From the NCBI GenBank assembly GCA_964525045.1, contig CAZGFD010000017.1, forward strand, positions 14,184 through 78,183: DNA of 64,000 bases. Direction: 5' to 3'. The notes beneath the pieces were generated by a model that worked only from the letters and a program-made list of their open reading frames with translations, made no database searches and was not told where the DNA came from. The stretch is from G020348185 sp964525045. GTDB lineage: Bacteria > Nitrospirota > Nitrospiria > Nitrospirales > UBA8639. The position numbers and the translations under genes are program-made. Of the stretch, positions 63,162 to 64,000 are shown piece by piece (positions within the stretch are counted from its first letter, which is position 1; the number at the start of each line of letters is the position of its first letter).

Positions 63162-63854
63162 ATGTTTAGTACATTATGGAAAAACAGTTTGTTTGCCATT
63201 CTTGCTTTAGGGATAGTGGTAGGGAGCCCAGCAGAGGCTTTGTTCGGTGATGATGGGAAAGGCAACCGAGGTGATAGGATTCGATGTAATAAACATAAAG
63301 TGGCGGGAGCGTTTATCACGCCGGTTGTTGAAGAAGTATTTATTGATGCGGAAACTGGAGAATTTCTTGGAACCGCACAAAACAGGGAGAGACTCTTCCT
63401 CCATCGTGATGGCACAGCCTCTGTGAGTTTCAATTTGTACAGCAATGCGGTAGATGATGATGGGAACCTAGTATACTTGGCTGAGCGTACCTCATTTAAT
63501 GTCAGCCCAAGGACGGGGACGTGGGAATGTGTCGGTATTCGAAAAATACGTCTCCATACCCATAGTGAGTTTAACTCGAATTCAAATCCATTTGGTAATC
63601 CGGCTCCCCAGGGCGCCCCTCTGAGCACGCTTCTCTATACTTTCAATGTGGCAGAAGTGACGGTCTACACCTTCGACAGGGATTATAATACATTGACTCC
63701 AACGACGAATGATGCCGAATCGATCACAGCAATTTATACGCTTGATCAAGATGTCAATGATCCAACAGAAGTGCCAAACCTACGTATTGAAGAAGCTCCT
63801 GACCCTGAGGGAATTTTTGAAAGAGTGAGAAATTTTATCCCTCCTGCAAGTTAA
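63162..63854 (+). CDS. hypothetical exported protein
   Basis: 230 residues from ATG 63162 with AAGGAGGAG upstream; the frame is open to 63120 but with no site. A signal peptide (NSLFAILALGIVVGSPAEA) precedes a beta-rich domain: HKVAGAFITPVVEEVFIDAE, then FLHRDGTASVSFNLYSN and TWECVGIRKIRLH, then VTVYTFDRDYNTLTP. A single Cys pair (IRCNKH, TWECVG) could form a disulfide. This resembles lipocalin-like 'AGTWxC' secreted proteins, but I cannot name a family. It lies next to a possible decayed-transposase fragment. Confidence 0.6.
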   Translation: MFSTLWKNSLFAILALGIVVGSPAEALFGDDGKGNRGDRIRCNKHKVAGAFITPVVEEVFIDAETGEFLGTAQNRERLFLHRDGTASVSFNLYSNAVDDDGNLVYLAERTSFNVSPRTGTWECVGIRKIRLHTHSEFNSNSNPFGNPAPQGAPLSTLLYTFNVAEVTVYTFDRDYNTLTPTTNDAESITAIYTLDQDVNDPTEVPNLRIEEAPDPEGIFERVRNFIPPAS

Positions 63855-64000
63855 TCGTCAGATCAGACATGTCCAAACCTTGTCGAAGATGAACATTGGC
63901 AATTTGATAAAGCAGCTTCCATTTGGTGTAAAGGTCCATAGACAAGTTATCAATCTGGAAAGGAAATATTCGAACAGAAATATATTGAAGCAACTTAAAT
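63835..64000 (-). CDS. possible partial ORF at right edge
   Basis: A minus-strand frame is open from the window edge to a TAA at 63835 and reads LSMDLYTKWKLLYQIANVHL, then RQGLDMSDLTINLQEG. The helix-rich, protein-like composition suggests the tail of a real gene. It overlaps the end of the exported-protein gene by 20 bases. Only ~54 residues are visible and no domain is recognised. Confidence 0.3.
   Translation of the reverse strand, partial: FKLLQYISVRIFPFQIDNLSMDLYTKWKLLYQIANVHLRQGLDMSDLTINLQEG

Overview
The window looks like a chromosomal segment of a Gram-negative, free-living bacterium, most plausibly Nitrospirota (Nitrospira-like). This is inference: there is no rRNA or marker set here. 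It rests on roughly 50% GC, many secreted lipoproteins and beta-barrel proteins, a long Mrp antiporter operon, paired alginate-export-type porins, small CBS-pair proteins, a DUF2934 protein and sigma-54 promoters. No tRNA, rRNA, CRISPR array or intact transposase gene was seen.

Layout. 0-4 kb: tail of a sugar-phosphate nucleotidyltransferase, a DUF2934 protein, a ZIP metal transporter, a small ORF coupled to a CBS-pair protein behind a leftward sigma-54 promoter, and a zinc-ribbon protein. 4-7.5 kb: porin and SulP anion transporter. 8-15.3 kb: a compact ten-gene Mrp-type cation/proton antiporter operon with three ion-translocating D-type subunits. 15.4-25 kb: stress and envelope genes (CBS, SYLF, glycine zipper, phospholipase-D-like lipoprotein, DUF502, lipoprotein, second porin). 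26-30 kb: sulfatase, a prokaryotic pentameric ligand-gated ion channel and an exported START-like protein.

30-32 kb holds the most unusual unit. Two near-identical sigma-54 promoters drive a 66-residue ORF and a single-domain sigma-54 activator-like AAA+ protein that keeps Walker A and the arginine finger. It has lost the Walker B glutamate, the GAFTGA loop and the DNA-binding domain. A third promoter of the same sequence lies at 2.8 kb.

33-53 kb is a mosaic: a PriA homologue with every helicase motif eroded, a GH9 cellulase with two CBM2-like modules, an endonuclease/exonuclease/phosphatase protein, an SGNH hydrolase, a DUF5939 adenylate cyclase, a MerA/Lpd-like flavoprotein, a CBS protein, an EthD protein, a cyclase-family hydrolase, two frameshifted lipoprotein genes, a lytic transglycosylase, and a serine hydrolase bracketed by ~90 bp imperfect direct repeats.

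53-64 kb is accessory DNA. It holds four copies of a non-coding element of up to 250 bp, with 16 bp terminal inverted repeats where both ends survive (MITE-like), that bracket small genes (a parvulin; a HNH nuclease plus a conserved small protein). It also holds an AT-rich surface-polysaccharide patch: a WavE-like protein, a HAD-nucleotidyltransferase fusion and a GDPD-like protein.
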